NCBI GenBank assembly: GCA_022661535.1
Contig: JAKULF010000003.1
Location: 1,054,001-1,118,000, forward strand
Direction of reading: 5' to 3'
Length of the DNA stretch: 64,000 bases
From: Eutypa lata
Lineage: Eukaryota; Ascomycota; Sordariomycetes; Xylariales; Diatrypaceae
Made by a program: the position numbers and the translations under genes. The notes below the pieces were generated by a model. It made no database searches. It was not told the origin of the DNA and was given only the letters and a program-made list of their open reading frames with translations. The first letter of the stretch is position 1. Every line of letters begins with the position of its first letter. Below, piece after piece: positions 45,053-55,061 of the stretch.

Positions 45053-46333
45053 GGTGGTCTTTTTTTCCTTCCTAGGTAGGTAGTCGGGAGATGAGTTGAT
45101 GTTGGGCTAAAGGTAGATATATAGAAGTCAAACTTCAAACGGAGATGGTAATGATGGATGATGGATAACTACCTAAGTTGTCAGCCCAAGAGTTCGGCTT
45201 CATCGGAAAGGGTGGTGTAAGGTGGGGGTCGTTCCTTTTGTTGGTGATAAAGCTTCCAGCGCCACCCAAGCTCTGGTAAGTGGGGGAACCTATTAAAAAC
45301 GTCAGAAACGTCATCTCAGGCTGTAACCTTGAGGTACCTAGAGAATAGGATGATAACTTCAATGTTGATTGTTCTTATTTCTGGTATTTGTTAACATTGA
45401 ATTTCGAAGGCTCTCTCAATATATATCTAGGTATGTACGCAACTCCTATCGCTTTATTTTTCCAACTCAAGCTCAAGCTACCTGTTAGGAATCTAATTTG
45501 CCTATCTAGAGTAGATAAGAGTTTCAACATGCACACGAGCTTATGCTTGAAAGCTTTCAAAACCATAACTACCTTATCGTATATTTTGTAAAGCTCATAC
45601 AACAGGCCAATTGATATTGCATGTGAAAGACCTGGATGCAAGCCATATTACATATAAATACTTCGTATCTGCAGCTGCTTATTGAGCTTCAGCTAACTAG
45701 GTACATACAATACAATACCCCAGTCTGCCCAGTCTCGCCTAGCTCTGCACTCCACATTCAGCTCGGTACCTGAGTCTAGGCAACGTTTTAGTGAACCAAG
45801 TTGAAGACTATCGATAGCTCCAAGATTATTGTACATCATAATAACTGTTGGTATTCATGACTCCTGCTACCTATTATCAACCTACGAGACGACAGTACCT
45901 ACATAGATAGATGGTGACTTCTGCTCTCCTTCATATTCGGGAGTTCCCAATTGCATTGGCCGACATAATACAGCCCATATTAATTTCTGTTCCACCAACT
46001 TCGAACGAGACCTCCAAGTAGGTATCACAGACCAGACGACGCATTAAGGTTTTTGCGACTCAACTACCACAAGAACTCCAACCTTGTTTCGATTCCCTCT
46101 CCTTCTTACCCGCATGCTATCTATGCTGGGAAACTTTCTTCAATGCCTCGATGAACAGACCATGAGCCTCAGTAGACAGGCAGGACGAACGACCGAGAAT
46201 ACAAGGGAAAAACTACCTTAACCGTGCCGAACGAGCACCTCTCCTATAATACCTACCTTCAGAACCTGAACCCGAACCCGAAATTCCAAACTCGACTCCT
46301 CTCTCACCTATAAGAACAGAAAAAAAGAAAATC
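45053..46333. other. Divergent promoter region, dap1 / mannosyltransferase
   Basis: About 1.3 kb separates two divergent genes. It contains several TACCTA/CCTAGGTA words and a T6 run just upstream of dap1. No gene is seen. Confidence 0.5.
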
Positions 46334-47874
46334 ATGTTGCAGCTCCGCCGGCTCGTCCGCTCGCTCAGGCGGCGCATACCGCTCTGGGTGCTGCTACCGA
46401 TCCTGGCGGCGAGCGCGCTCGAGGCGCTCCTGCACGTGTGGACGTGGACGGTGCCCCTGCCTCCGGGGGAGCTGGACGAGGGGTTCCTGGCGGGGCCCGG
46501 GTGCCGGGAGCCGGACCCGGGGGCGCCGCGGGCGAACGCGGCGTTCGTGATGCTGGCGCGCAACTCGGAGCGGCGCCAGGCGCGCGCCACCGTGGCGTCG
46601 ATCGAGCGCCAGTTCAACGCCTGGCGCGGGTACCCGGTCGTGTTCCTCAACGACGAGGAGTGGGACCCGGCCTTCGTGCGCGAGCTCAACCGCACCGCCG
46701 CCGGCAAGGGCGTCTTCGAGGTCATCCCCCAGGACGTCTGGTCCTTCCCCGACTGGATCGACCCCGAGGCCGCGCGCCGCAGCATCAAGGCCCAGGGCGA
46801 GACCGGCTTGCAGCATGCGGGGCAGGAGGGCTACCATCATATGTGTCGGTTTTACTCGGGGTGAGTTTTTTTTTTTTTTTTTTTTTTTGTCTCTCCGAAT
46901 TGAAAATTTGGGTGTGGGTGTTATGTTGTTCCATGCTAACCAAAGCGCTTGTAATCACCACCCCAACAGGAAATTCTACGAGCTCCCGGCACTGCAGCAG
47001 TACAAGTGGTACTGGCGGCTGGAACCAGATGTGGAGTACACGTGCGCGATAACGTACGACCCGTTCGTGGAGATGGAGCGGCGCAACAAGGTATACGGGT
47101 TCACGATCGCGCTGTGGGAGCTGGGCAACTCGTGCCCGTCGCTGTTCCGCGAGGTCGCCGACTGGATGGACTTCCGCGGCGTGCGGCCCACGGCCCTCTG
47201 GAAGGCCGCCGTGTCGGCGTCGTGGGCGCCCTGGCCCCTGCGCCGCCTCCTCATGAGCTGGTTCGCCCACCGCGACGCCCGCGGCGACGCCTGGAGCCTC
47301 TGCCACTACTGGAGCAACTTCGAGATCGCCGACATGGACTTCTTCCGCAGCGCCGAGTACCAGGCTTTCTTCGATTACTTAGATCGCAAGGGCGGGTTCT
47401 ACTTCGAGCGGGTGAGTTTCTCTCCCCCCACCCCCCATTTCTTTTCCCCTTTCTTATTCCTGACCTCTTTCTTCCTAATCATGGAGGCATTCTTCTACAA
47501 AACGAACACCTACTGACAGTAGATACAAATAGTGGGGCGATGCGGCAGTCCACTCCCTCGCCGTGGCCATGTACGCAGACCCGTCGCAGGTACACCATTT
47601 TGAGGATATCGGGTACCGGCATGACCATCTGTACCAGTGCCCAGCGAACGCGCCAGGAGACGCGCAGTTGCCCGGATCAGAGGTGCTCTCCCGGGGCCAG
47701 AAGAATCCCAAGTGGTCGCCCGAGGAGGCCGACGGAATCGGATGCCGGTGCGAGTGCGACCACCGCAAGAGGGGCACGCGCAACCACCAGGAATACTGCC
47801 TCAACAAGCTCAAGCAGCCCAACACCCGCGAGCGGCGGTGGCTCACTTGGACGCAACGGCTGATGTGGCATTGA
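46334..47874 (+). CDS. GT15 alpha-1,2-mannosyltransferase (KTR/MNT1 family)
   Basis: Golgi mannosyltransferase of glycosyltransferase family 15, about 436 residues, which extends N- and O-linked mannans from GDP-mannose. Exons are 46334-46860, 46970-47411 and 47533-47874; phases agree. A short cytosolic Arg-rich tail precedes a signal-anchor (IPLWVLLPILAASALEALL, about 16-34). Family blocks: ANAAFVMLARNSE, SIERQFNAWRGYPVVFLND, HHMCRFYSGKFYELPAL (across intron 1), YKWYWRLEPDVEYTC with the metal/nucleotide EPDV motif, KVYGFTIALWE, CHYWSNFEIADMDFFRS and WGDAAVHSLAVAM. The C-terminus has the usual Cys pair region (CRCECDH). Intron 1 begins GTGAG followed by a T23 run. Which KTR subtype it is cannot be decided. 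Confidence 0.9.
46866..46888 (+). repeat. T23 run in the mannosyltransferase intron
   Basis: Twenty-three T follow directly after the GTGAG donor of intron 1. Confidence 0.85.
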
Positions 47875-48687
47875 TAGGACCTACACACAAAGAAAGAAAA
47901 TGTGTAACATATCAACTAGAAACTGGGAAGAGGCGGAAGGGAGGCGCAAGCAAGCCAATGGTATCTATCCATATAGGATATGGATGGGGACTACTTCTTG
48001 CCGCCAATTAGGACGTGGTTGCATCTCTTACTCTTTTTTCCTTGTATATATATATATACCCTGCCGTTATATGTTACGTTTACGAAAGAAAGAAAGAAAG
48101 CATAGGACAGGCGTTTTGTTTCGGGCGACGGACAGCACAGCCAACGGTATAGAGCTTGAAATTCAGAGCTGGCCGCACCTCACTTGTATCTAAATAGAGC
48201 TGGCTAGCATTGATTTGCCATACTCCGTAGCGTTGTTAGAAGACACACACGTTGGGATGAAAGATTTGCTTGATTATCACAAATTCGTATTGAGCCCTGC
48301 TGAACACACAACTAGTGATACACGCCGAATATATACATACACACACACACACATGTGCGTGTGGCAGCAACGCCGCTACTGCGTACGTCTATAAAGATAA
48401 AACCAAACGCCCGATCATGCACCAACTACGGTACGCCGAGCCGGCCCTATTAGGCCCTTAAGAGCTCATTTCAACCGACTCTTATCTATAGAATAAGTCG
48501 CCAAAAAAAAAAAAGTGCGAGGAGTTCTTCATTCCCTTTCACCCATCTCCTCCCTTCTAGACATCATTTACCCACCTAAGCACTTAAATCATTAACCATC
48601 AGGCCTAACCACCCATGCCCCGAAGATATACGCGGACCAGCCTCTCAATCCCTTTGTTGCCCCTATTCCCTCGAAACCTCCTAATTA
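47875..48687. other. Convergent 3' spacer
   Basis: The 813 bases lie between two converging genes. They contain short simple repeats (TATA near 48047-48057, GAAA near 48086-48099, an AC run near 48337-48352). No gene is seen. Confidence 0.5.
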
Positions 48688-50131
48688 TCAGTCCTCATCC
48701 TCATACTTGCCCAAATCGCCGCCCTCGAAATCGCTAAGCAGCACGCTATTCTCTTCGATCGTACCCAGGAGACCACCACCCGAGCCATTCATGCCGGGAG
48801 CGGCCGGACCGCTCGTGCTGCGAATCCACTCGGTCTCGACGCGGAAGAAGATCCAGACCCAGCGGCGGAAGACCTCGAGGAACTCGACGGCGAAGAGGGC
48901 GCCCTCGGCGTCGGCGTAGGGCCCGAGGCGGCCGCTCAGCTTGACGGACCACGTGCAGCGCAGCAGCAGGTCGAGCGCGATGACGGCGTAGTACAGGGCG
49001 GGGGGCCCGACGTGCAGGCGGCGGCGCAGGCCGAAGGGGTGGCTCAGGGCGCTGCGCAGCGCCTGTCCGTCGAACAGCGTCAGGTCCCAGTCCTTGGCGA
49101 CGTCCCAGTAGAAGCTGTAGAGGGAGTTGACGGCGCAGGCCACGACCCAGGCGTTGAAGTACGACCGGGAGTCGTCGGACGAGCGGTCGCGCTGCAGCGC
49201 CGCGAACACGATCACGGGGAACGCCGTCGCGTACTTCAGCGCGTTGGCGAGGTGCTGGCCCCCCCAGCCGCTCTCGCGGGACAGGGGGCCGCGCCGCACG
49301 CGCCCGTACTCGATCAGGCACTGGCGCAGGCGGATGGCGGACGGCGCGGCCAGGACGAGGGGCACGACGAGGGTGCCGCCGCAGGCGCGGTCGGGGCGGG
49401 CGGTGGCGCCGCCGTCGCCGCGCTCGTCGGGCCGCAGGAACATGCAGAGGGCGACGTAGAGGTCGGCGAGGACCTTGGCGTAGCTGGTCGCGACGTCGGC
49501 GAGGAGGATGTCGCCGAACTTGCCGTCCTGGGCCTCGGCGAGGCCGCCCACGGCGATGCGCTTGAGCATGGAGCGGAGGCGGGCGCGGCCCGAGCTCGGG
49601 AGGTGCAGTAGGTGGTGCGGGCTGCTGCTGCTATTCTTGTTGGGGAGGACCCACCCGAGGAAGGAGGAGGGCACGACAAAGAGCGCCAGGAGCACCGCGA
49701 GGTACGCGATGGGCAGCCAGTCCCAGGCGATGACGAGCGTGGGGTTGCGGTGCGTGAAGGCCCAGAAGACGAGGAGCGAGAAGGCGTAGACGCTGGTGAG
49801 CACGGTCGCGAAGCGGTACGTCGAGAGGTGGTGCGGCGGGTGGTGCGGCGACGACCGCCCCGGGTACCGGATCAGGGCCGGGACGTCGATCTTGATGAGG
49901 TGTAGGTAGTGGAGGTTAACCCCCCATGCCCATACGGCTGTATATAATAAACAACGTCAGTTAGCCTGAAGCAATGCACTGACTTACAAATGGGCGAGAG
50001 AGAGGGAGCTGGCAACACGACATGACATGACGCAACGTACCTAGGACGACGATGAAGGCCACGCGATACGGTAGGGGGAAGGTCAAGCTGAAGGAGTCGA
50101 GCTCCGACCCGACTGCCGGGTCACCGTCCAT
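48688..50131 (-). CDS. erd1: EXS-domain membrane protein, Erd1-like
   Basis: Multi-pass EXS-domain protein of about 446 residues, like yeast Erd1, which is needed for retention of ER proteins and Golgi glycosylation (phosphate recycling in the Golgi). Exons are 50131-50041 and 49937-48688. The junction gives LPYRVAFIVVLAVWAWGVNL, the expected first membrane segment followed by HYLHLIKIDVPALIRYPGR. The EXS region contains LADVATSYAKVLADLY, the core NALKYATAFPVIVFAAL, YSFYWDVAKDWDLTLFDG and a late EFLEVFRRWVWIFFRVETEW; the last two are near-diagnostic of the family. The tail is acidic. It is divergently transcribed from pex10 with 688 bases between the two ATGs. Confidence 0.88.
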
Positions 50132-50819
50132 TGTAGTTGAAAGCTGGTATTAAAAAAGGCATCGAAGCCTTCTTCTTCTGCTTCTTCTTCTTGTTCTTCT
50201 GTGTGACAACAATATCTATGTAAACAATAACGTTAACAGTAGAGAATGGAGAAATTTTGATATCCCAAAGAATGACGAATAATGTCAACTTGTCAATACT
50301 ACGTACGTGTCGCTACATTGAAAGTTTAACCAAAACATGTGTCGCATTTGAGGTTAATCGTGTCAATTTGGCCAATTTATTTTTATCAGTACGTATCTAC
50401 CTACCTAAGATCGACGTCACTTGCATCCCTGCCATAGGTACTAGGTACTGTAGTAAAGTCACTAAAGTTTCCGAGAGACCGCTAACTCGCTGAATATACA
50501 GGCCCCTGGCTAATCAATGCCGGGTAGTTAACCCAGCTCTGAAAGCAACAGCCAGCCTCGGGGGATACATTCAGATGTTACGCCGAGGTCCAAATCTGAA
50601 TGACGCTTTGCTTCAACTTGAGCTTCAACAATTATTTATCTATCTAGGTATATTCTCTATATTAAAAATTCAACAGCATACCTAGGTACTAGGTATACAT
50701 GGGGGACGCAATCGGATTATCTCCTTAGCCAATAAACTATAGCAAGGAACGGTGCAACTACAACCGCACCCACCCCATACCGTACTCATCCATCCACACT
50801 TCAACGCCTCATCTTCAGG
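50132..50819. other. Divergent promoter region, erd1 / pex10
   Basis: 688 bases. Several TACCTA/CCTAGGTA words occur at 50398-50460 and 50645-50700, and a TTCTTC-rich stretch lies in the erd1 5' flank (50167-50200). No gene is seen. Confidence 0.5.
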
Positions 50820-52211
50820 ATGTCCGACGATTCCTCACAACCACCACCGCCACCCCTACCCAACAATGCCACTACCACTCCCACAATGACGACGAGGACA
50901 ACAACAACAGCAACAGCACTACCGTCCCCATACCCCTACGCAGGCGCGCCCGACATCATCCGCGCGCACCAGAAGGACGCGTACTTCCAGGGCCTGCTAG
51001 CACAGCAGCTAGGGGACCTACACCGAGGACTGCGCGGGGCGCGGTCGGCGCACGCGTGGGCGGCCGAGTCACGGTGTCTAGCCGACTTGCTATACCTATG
51101 CCTAACGACGTTGGTGGGGAACCGGACGCTGGGAGAGGAGTACTGCGGGCTGGTGCAGGTCGAGGTCGATGAACCATCAAGCACAAACACAAACACAAAA
51201 ACAAACACACAGTCAGGACGAGGTTCGATTCTATCATCCACCGCCACCGCTATAAACCTCCCCTCCCTCTCCCGCCGCGCCTCCTACATCGCAGGCAGCA
51301 TCGTGGTGCCGTACGTGCTCTCGAAGGGGCTCCCGGCCCTCCGAGCGCGGATCCGAGCGCGTCTGCAGCGGAACCTCGAGAGGCTCGAACGCCAGCACCA
51401 CCACCACCACCAACAACAACAACAGGGACAGTCGCAGAAGACGAAAAAGAAATCGTGGTCCTACAGGTTCCAGTCGTACCTCCTAGCGCACCTGGGGACC
51501 CTCACGTCGCCGGAGCCGGTCTACGCGCTCAGCCTGGCGCTCTTCTACTTCAGCGGGTCGTACTACGAGCTCTCGAAGCGGCTGGCGGGGCTGCGGTACG
51601 TGTTCGCGACGGGGCGGAAGCAGGAGCAGGAGCAGCAGCAGCTGGGCGGCTCTTCGACTGAGGGTGCGGGCTACGAGGTGTTAGGCGTGCTGCTCGTCGT
51701 GCAGATGGCTGTGCAGGGCTACCTGCACATACGCGATACCCTAGCCTCTTATTCCCCATCTCCATCCACAGCCACAACCACATCCACATCCGACAGCGAC
51801 CGTCCCCGCGCAATCGACGTATCGCTAGACTCGAACTCCTACAGCGCGAACAACGCGCTCCTCTCTTCCCCCCCTTCGACCACCGGAGCGACGCGCGTCG
51901 ACCTCTCGATAGCAACGCACACGCCCCCTCTATCCTCTACGTCTACCTCGCAATACCACTACGACCTCAGCGACGAGAAAGCGATGCGGTGGATCCGCGG
52001 CGCCGCGCAGCGCAAGTGCACGCTGTGCCTGGAGGAGCTGAAGGACCCGGCCGCTACGCCGTGCGGGCACGTGTTCTGCTGGCCGTGCATCGGGGACTGG
52101 GCCCGCGAGAAGCCCGAGTGTCCGCTGTGCCGGCGCGAGGCACTGCCGCAGCATATCTTGCCGCTGCGCTCGCCTGTTGGTGCTGTTGGTGCTGTTGCTG
52201 TGGTAGCTTAG
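50820..52211 (+). CDS. pex10: Peroxin 10, RING E3 ubiquitin ligase of peroxisome import
   Basis: Peroxisomal membrane RING-finger protein of 463 residues in one exon. With Pex2 and Pex12 it forms the retrotranslocation/ubiquitin-ligase complex that recycles the import receptor Pex5. After a Pro/Thr-rich leader, the conserved N-terminal region begins at APDIIRAHQKDAYFQGLL. Membrane-domain blocks include LSRRASYIAGSIVVPYVLSK and ALSLALFYFSGSYYELSKRLAGLRYVF. The C3HC4 RING is CTLCLEELKDPAATPCGHVFCWPCI followed by CPLCR, near residues 400-440, then the typical PQHILPLR end. Low-complexity inserts (Thr/Asn, His/Gln, Ser/Thr) make it longer than many homologues. The RING and membrane domain are in the same frame, so no intron is needed. 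The short C-terminal Val/Gly/Ala tail is unusual. Confidence 0.93.
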   Translation: MSDDSSQPPPPPLPNNATTTPTMTTRTTTTATALPSPYPYAGAPDIIRAHQKDAYFQGLLAQQLGDLHRGLRGARSAHAWAAESRCLADLLYLCLTTLVGNRTLGEEYCGLVQVEVDEPSSTNTNTKTNTQSGRGSILSSTATAINLPSLSRRASYIAGSIVVPYVLSKGLPALRARIRARLQRNLERLERQHHHHHQQQQQGQSQKTKKKSWSYRFQSYLLAHLGTLTSPEPVYALSLALFYFSGSYYELSKRLAGLRYVFATGRKQEQEQQQLGGSSTEGAGYEVLGVLLVVQMAVQGYLHIRDTLASYSPSPSTATTTSTSDSDRPRAIDVSLDSNSYSANNALLSSPPSTTGATRVDLSIATHTPPLSSTSTSQYHYDLSDEKAMRWIRGAAQRKCTLCLEELKDPAATPCGHVFCWPCIGDWAREKPECPLCRREALPQHILPLRSPVGAVGAVAVVA

Positions 52212-53179
52212 AATAGGGTAGGGTAGAGTAGAGTACATAGAGTAGAGGAGGGTGGGCGAGTGGGTAGTTAGGGGTGGATGGATGAATGTATGAGCGAGCT
52301 TACACGGAATAGCAAGCAGCCTTGATTGTTGCTTTTATCATCGTTAAATTTTAGTTATATTGCATCATATATATTTCTAAACTTATCGATTGAATTACAA
52401 GGCGCGGTATACGCAAGTGAATCAAGAACACATCATCAAGCTTTGGAACTAGAGGAATATCTTATTGTAGATAAATAAAGCAAAGCATGGTTACATATTA
52501 TTATGGCGGTCAATATAGGAGGTAGTACAGTACAGTACAGTATTTGTACAGACTTGAGTACAAGCTTGTTTCGTACGGCAAAGAAAATGATAAAAACAAG
52601 AAAGACCAAAGTCGCAACACGCAACACAACACTACGTATGTAATGTCGATAGTGGTCTAGATGTGCATGAGATGATAACCAAAAAAAAGGTCCAAAACAG
52701 CTACAGCACATCGTTCGCCCGCCAAGTTAGCTGAAATGATTGTTCCGAGGATAACACTCAGACCAAACATTGATGAAGAATTGAAATGGTAGCCAAATAA
52801 AACAGCCCCCTTTCCAGTTCCTCTGCACCCTGATATGACCAGCCCAATATGTATTTCCGCCCTGCTTTATGCAGGCTCCAAGTCCCAGCTTCAAGAGCTA
52901 AAACAAAAAGACCGACGTGCAACCGCAACGTCCCATTTCATCTCTTGAGGATTTCTTCTCCTTCCCCCCTTAATCACATTGCACCAACCCAAGGTATCAT
53001 TGTTCCCATCGATAAAAGCAAACATCACAACGCCATGGTCTCTCTATGCCCCTAGTTGTACAGTCCTCAATGCGTGTTGAAGAGTCGCGCTCGAATGATA
53101 TCCTTTATACGGGCGCCATTTTGGCAACATTTACCCGCGAAGGTCCTGAGTCGACGTTTGGATATATTGACAGACTGCT
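52212..53179. other. Convergent 3' spacer
   Basis: About 1 kb between pex10 and the LYAR-like gene, AT-rich with no supported gene. Confidence 0.5.
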
Positions 53180-55061
53180 TTATTCATCGTCGAGGGAAAA
53201 TAGAACGATCTCACCACGCTCATTGCGGCGCATGCGTAACGACCTCCAGAGCTCTTTCTCTTCCGACGATTTGCCCAGGGTATCACCAGAGTGGCTTCGT
53301 TCGCGGTGATACCTCTTGAGTGCCTTATTCACGCTGCAACCTCGGTCGCTATCAGGTCCTTTGTTGCATAGACTAAGAAACAGATCGGATCGCGGCCTGT
53401 AGATAATCATCTGTCCGGACTCTCCCTCCTTACTGTCACTAGATTGTGGTCGATATTCAATAAGCTTCGGTGCTTTTTCGCCATCAGAACGATGATGGTG
53501 ATGGTGATGACGCGTCTTCTTCTTCTTTTCCTTCCTCTCGGACGATTGCTTTCTCTTCTTGGAAGCTTTCGTCTTGGACGTACCAGCGATGAAGGCTTTC
53601 AGACCAAAGCTATCTGTCCGGCTGGGCTTGGACGACGCCTTAGTATGCTTCGACTTCTTGATAGGACTAGTAGGTATAGGCGAGTTCTCCCCACCGTCTC
53701 CCCCAGAGTAATCTGGCGAGGGCGGGAACTGCGACGGGCGCATGAGACGATCAATGCCACCTGTTAGTCCTGAGTGTAGGGTGGGGGGCGCATCCGTCAT
53801 GTCGTGATCATCGGTTCCCTGAAGTACCAATGGGCCGGGCGTCTCGATATGCAGTCGCTTGCGCTTCTTGTCCTTCTTCAACTCGCTATCCTTGCTCTTC
53901 TTGCGCTCGTTCTTTGGCATAGGCGTCTGGAATTGCGCTTTGGGAACGGAACCTTCTCCATACTGAACCATGTGTTCATCGTCCACCATATATCCGGTAG
54001 GATCCACAAACTCATCCGGGTCGCGTTCGAATCTGACTAGCTGGCGAGTGTGGGTAACCTCGGGCACAAGATTGCGAGTCTGCGGCAGATCTACATTTGA
54101 AGCGTTGGGTGTAGCTTCAACTAAGAAGTCGAATACGTTCACGTTGTTATCGCCATCAATGGCAGGTGGAGGCGTAGGTGCCTCAGGTAAGTCTGCCGCT
54201 GACCTGCCATCGTCTCCATCTGATTCGCGGATTTCGTAATCTTGATACGCTTCATACCCTTCCGTAACATCCTCGACGTAGGCATGGTGCGCCATGTTAT
54301 TTGTGCTCATTGCTGCGTCTACTTCGTTCGATTTTTGCTTCTTTGGCTTGTATGTGGAACCTTGGTATTTCTGGTCTTCTGTCATGCAACTCTGGTAGGC
54401 AAGATTAGCGCAATCGTTCATGAACACGAGTTTCATGATCTTCTCAACTTACGGTGTGGGTTCGGTATTCTGTTCCTGGGAAGTGGACCATGCAGTCGAT
54501 GCAGGTAAAGGTCGCGCCTCGACAGCGGTTTCTATGTGGGTCGAGTTTCTTTTTGGTTAAAACATCACCACACGCCTGTGGATAATTGGAGGTAGGTTAG
54601 AATTGTTTGGACATAAAATAGCATTGAGGAATGGCTGGCGACAAGTATCAAAACAGACAGCTGTTAAAGGGCGTATGTGTTATCTGGTTGGAGGGGTAGA
54701 GGGGTGAAAGAGATTAGAAGATGAAGGGAGATGAGCCGGTTGGGTAAGTCAATAAAAGGGGGCCACCACTCTCAAAAACGTAGCATATGGATTCGAGAAG
54801 GGAGAACCGTTGATCGATGCCAAGGCAACGGACGGGTGGTATGGTGATCAGTAAGAAGGGGGTAGAAGGGTCCAAGGGCAAGGAAGAGTGGGTGCAACGC
54901 GCGAAGTCTCGTGGTTACGGGGGCAAATATGAGATAGGGCATTGGGTTGAGACGGAGACGGGAAGTCGGTCTTGGTGTGTGGGTGATGTCAGGCTTTGGG
55001 CAGGAATTCATGCCCATTGCTCCATGGGGGGGGTTATTACCTCACAACTGAAGGAGACCAT
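53180..55061 (-). CDS. LYAR-type C2HC zinc-finger nucleolar protein
   Basis: Homologue of LYAR/UPF0743 cell-growth-regulating nucleolar proteins, about 451 residues, expected to act in the nucleolus in ribosome or rRNA biogenesis. Exons are 55061-55041 (21 nt, MVSFSCE), 54575-54453 and 54391-53180; both introns are phase 0. The tiny first exon is needed to supply Cys6 of the first finger: C6-C9-H21-C25, then C32-C35-H47-C50, in MVSFSCE|ACGDVLTKKKLDPHRNRC and CIDCMVHFPGTEYRTHTSCM. The rest is disordered and highly charged, with Lys-rich nuclear/nucleolar signals (KKDKKRKR, KKRKQ, KKKKTR) and a run of six His. Intron 1 is 465 nt, long for this genome. The start is fixed by the conserved MVSF.C N-terminus. 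An alternative start inside intron 2 would lose both fingers. Confidence 0.9.

Noticed and set aside
48746..49321. A 191-codon minus-strand frame within the Erd1-like gene
   Set aside because: Arg-rich frame shadow with no motif.
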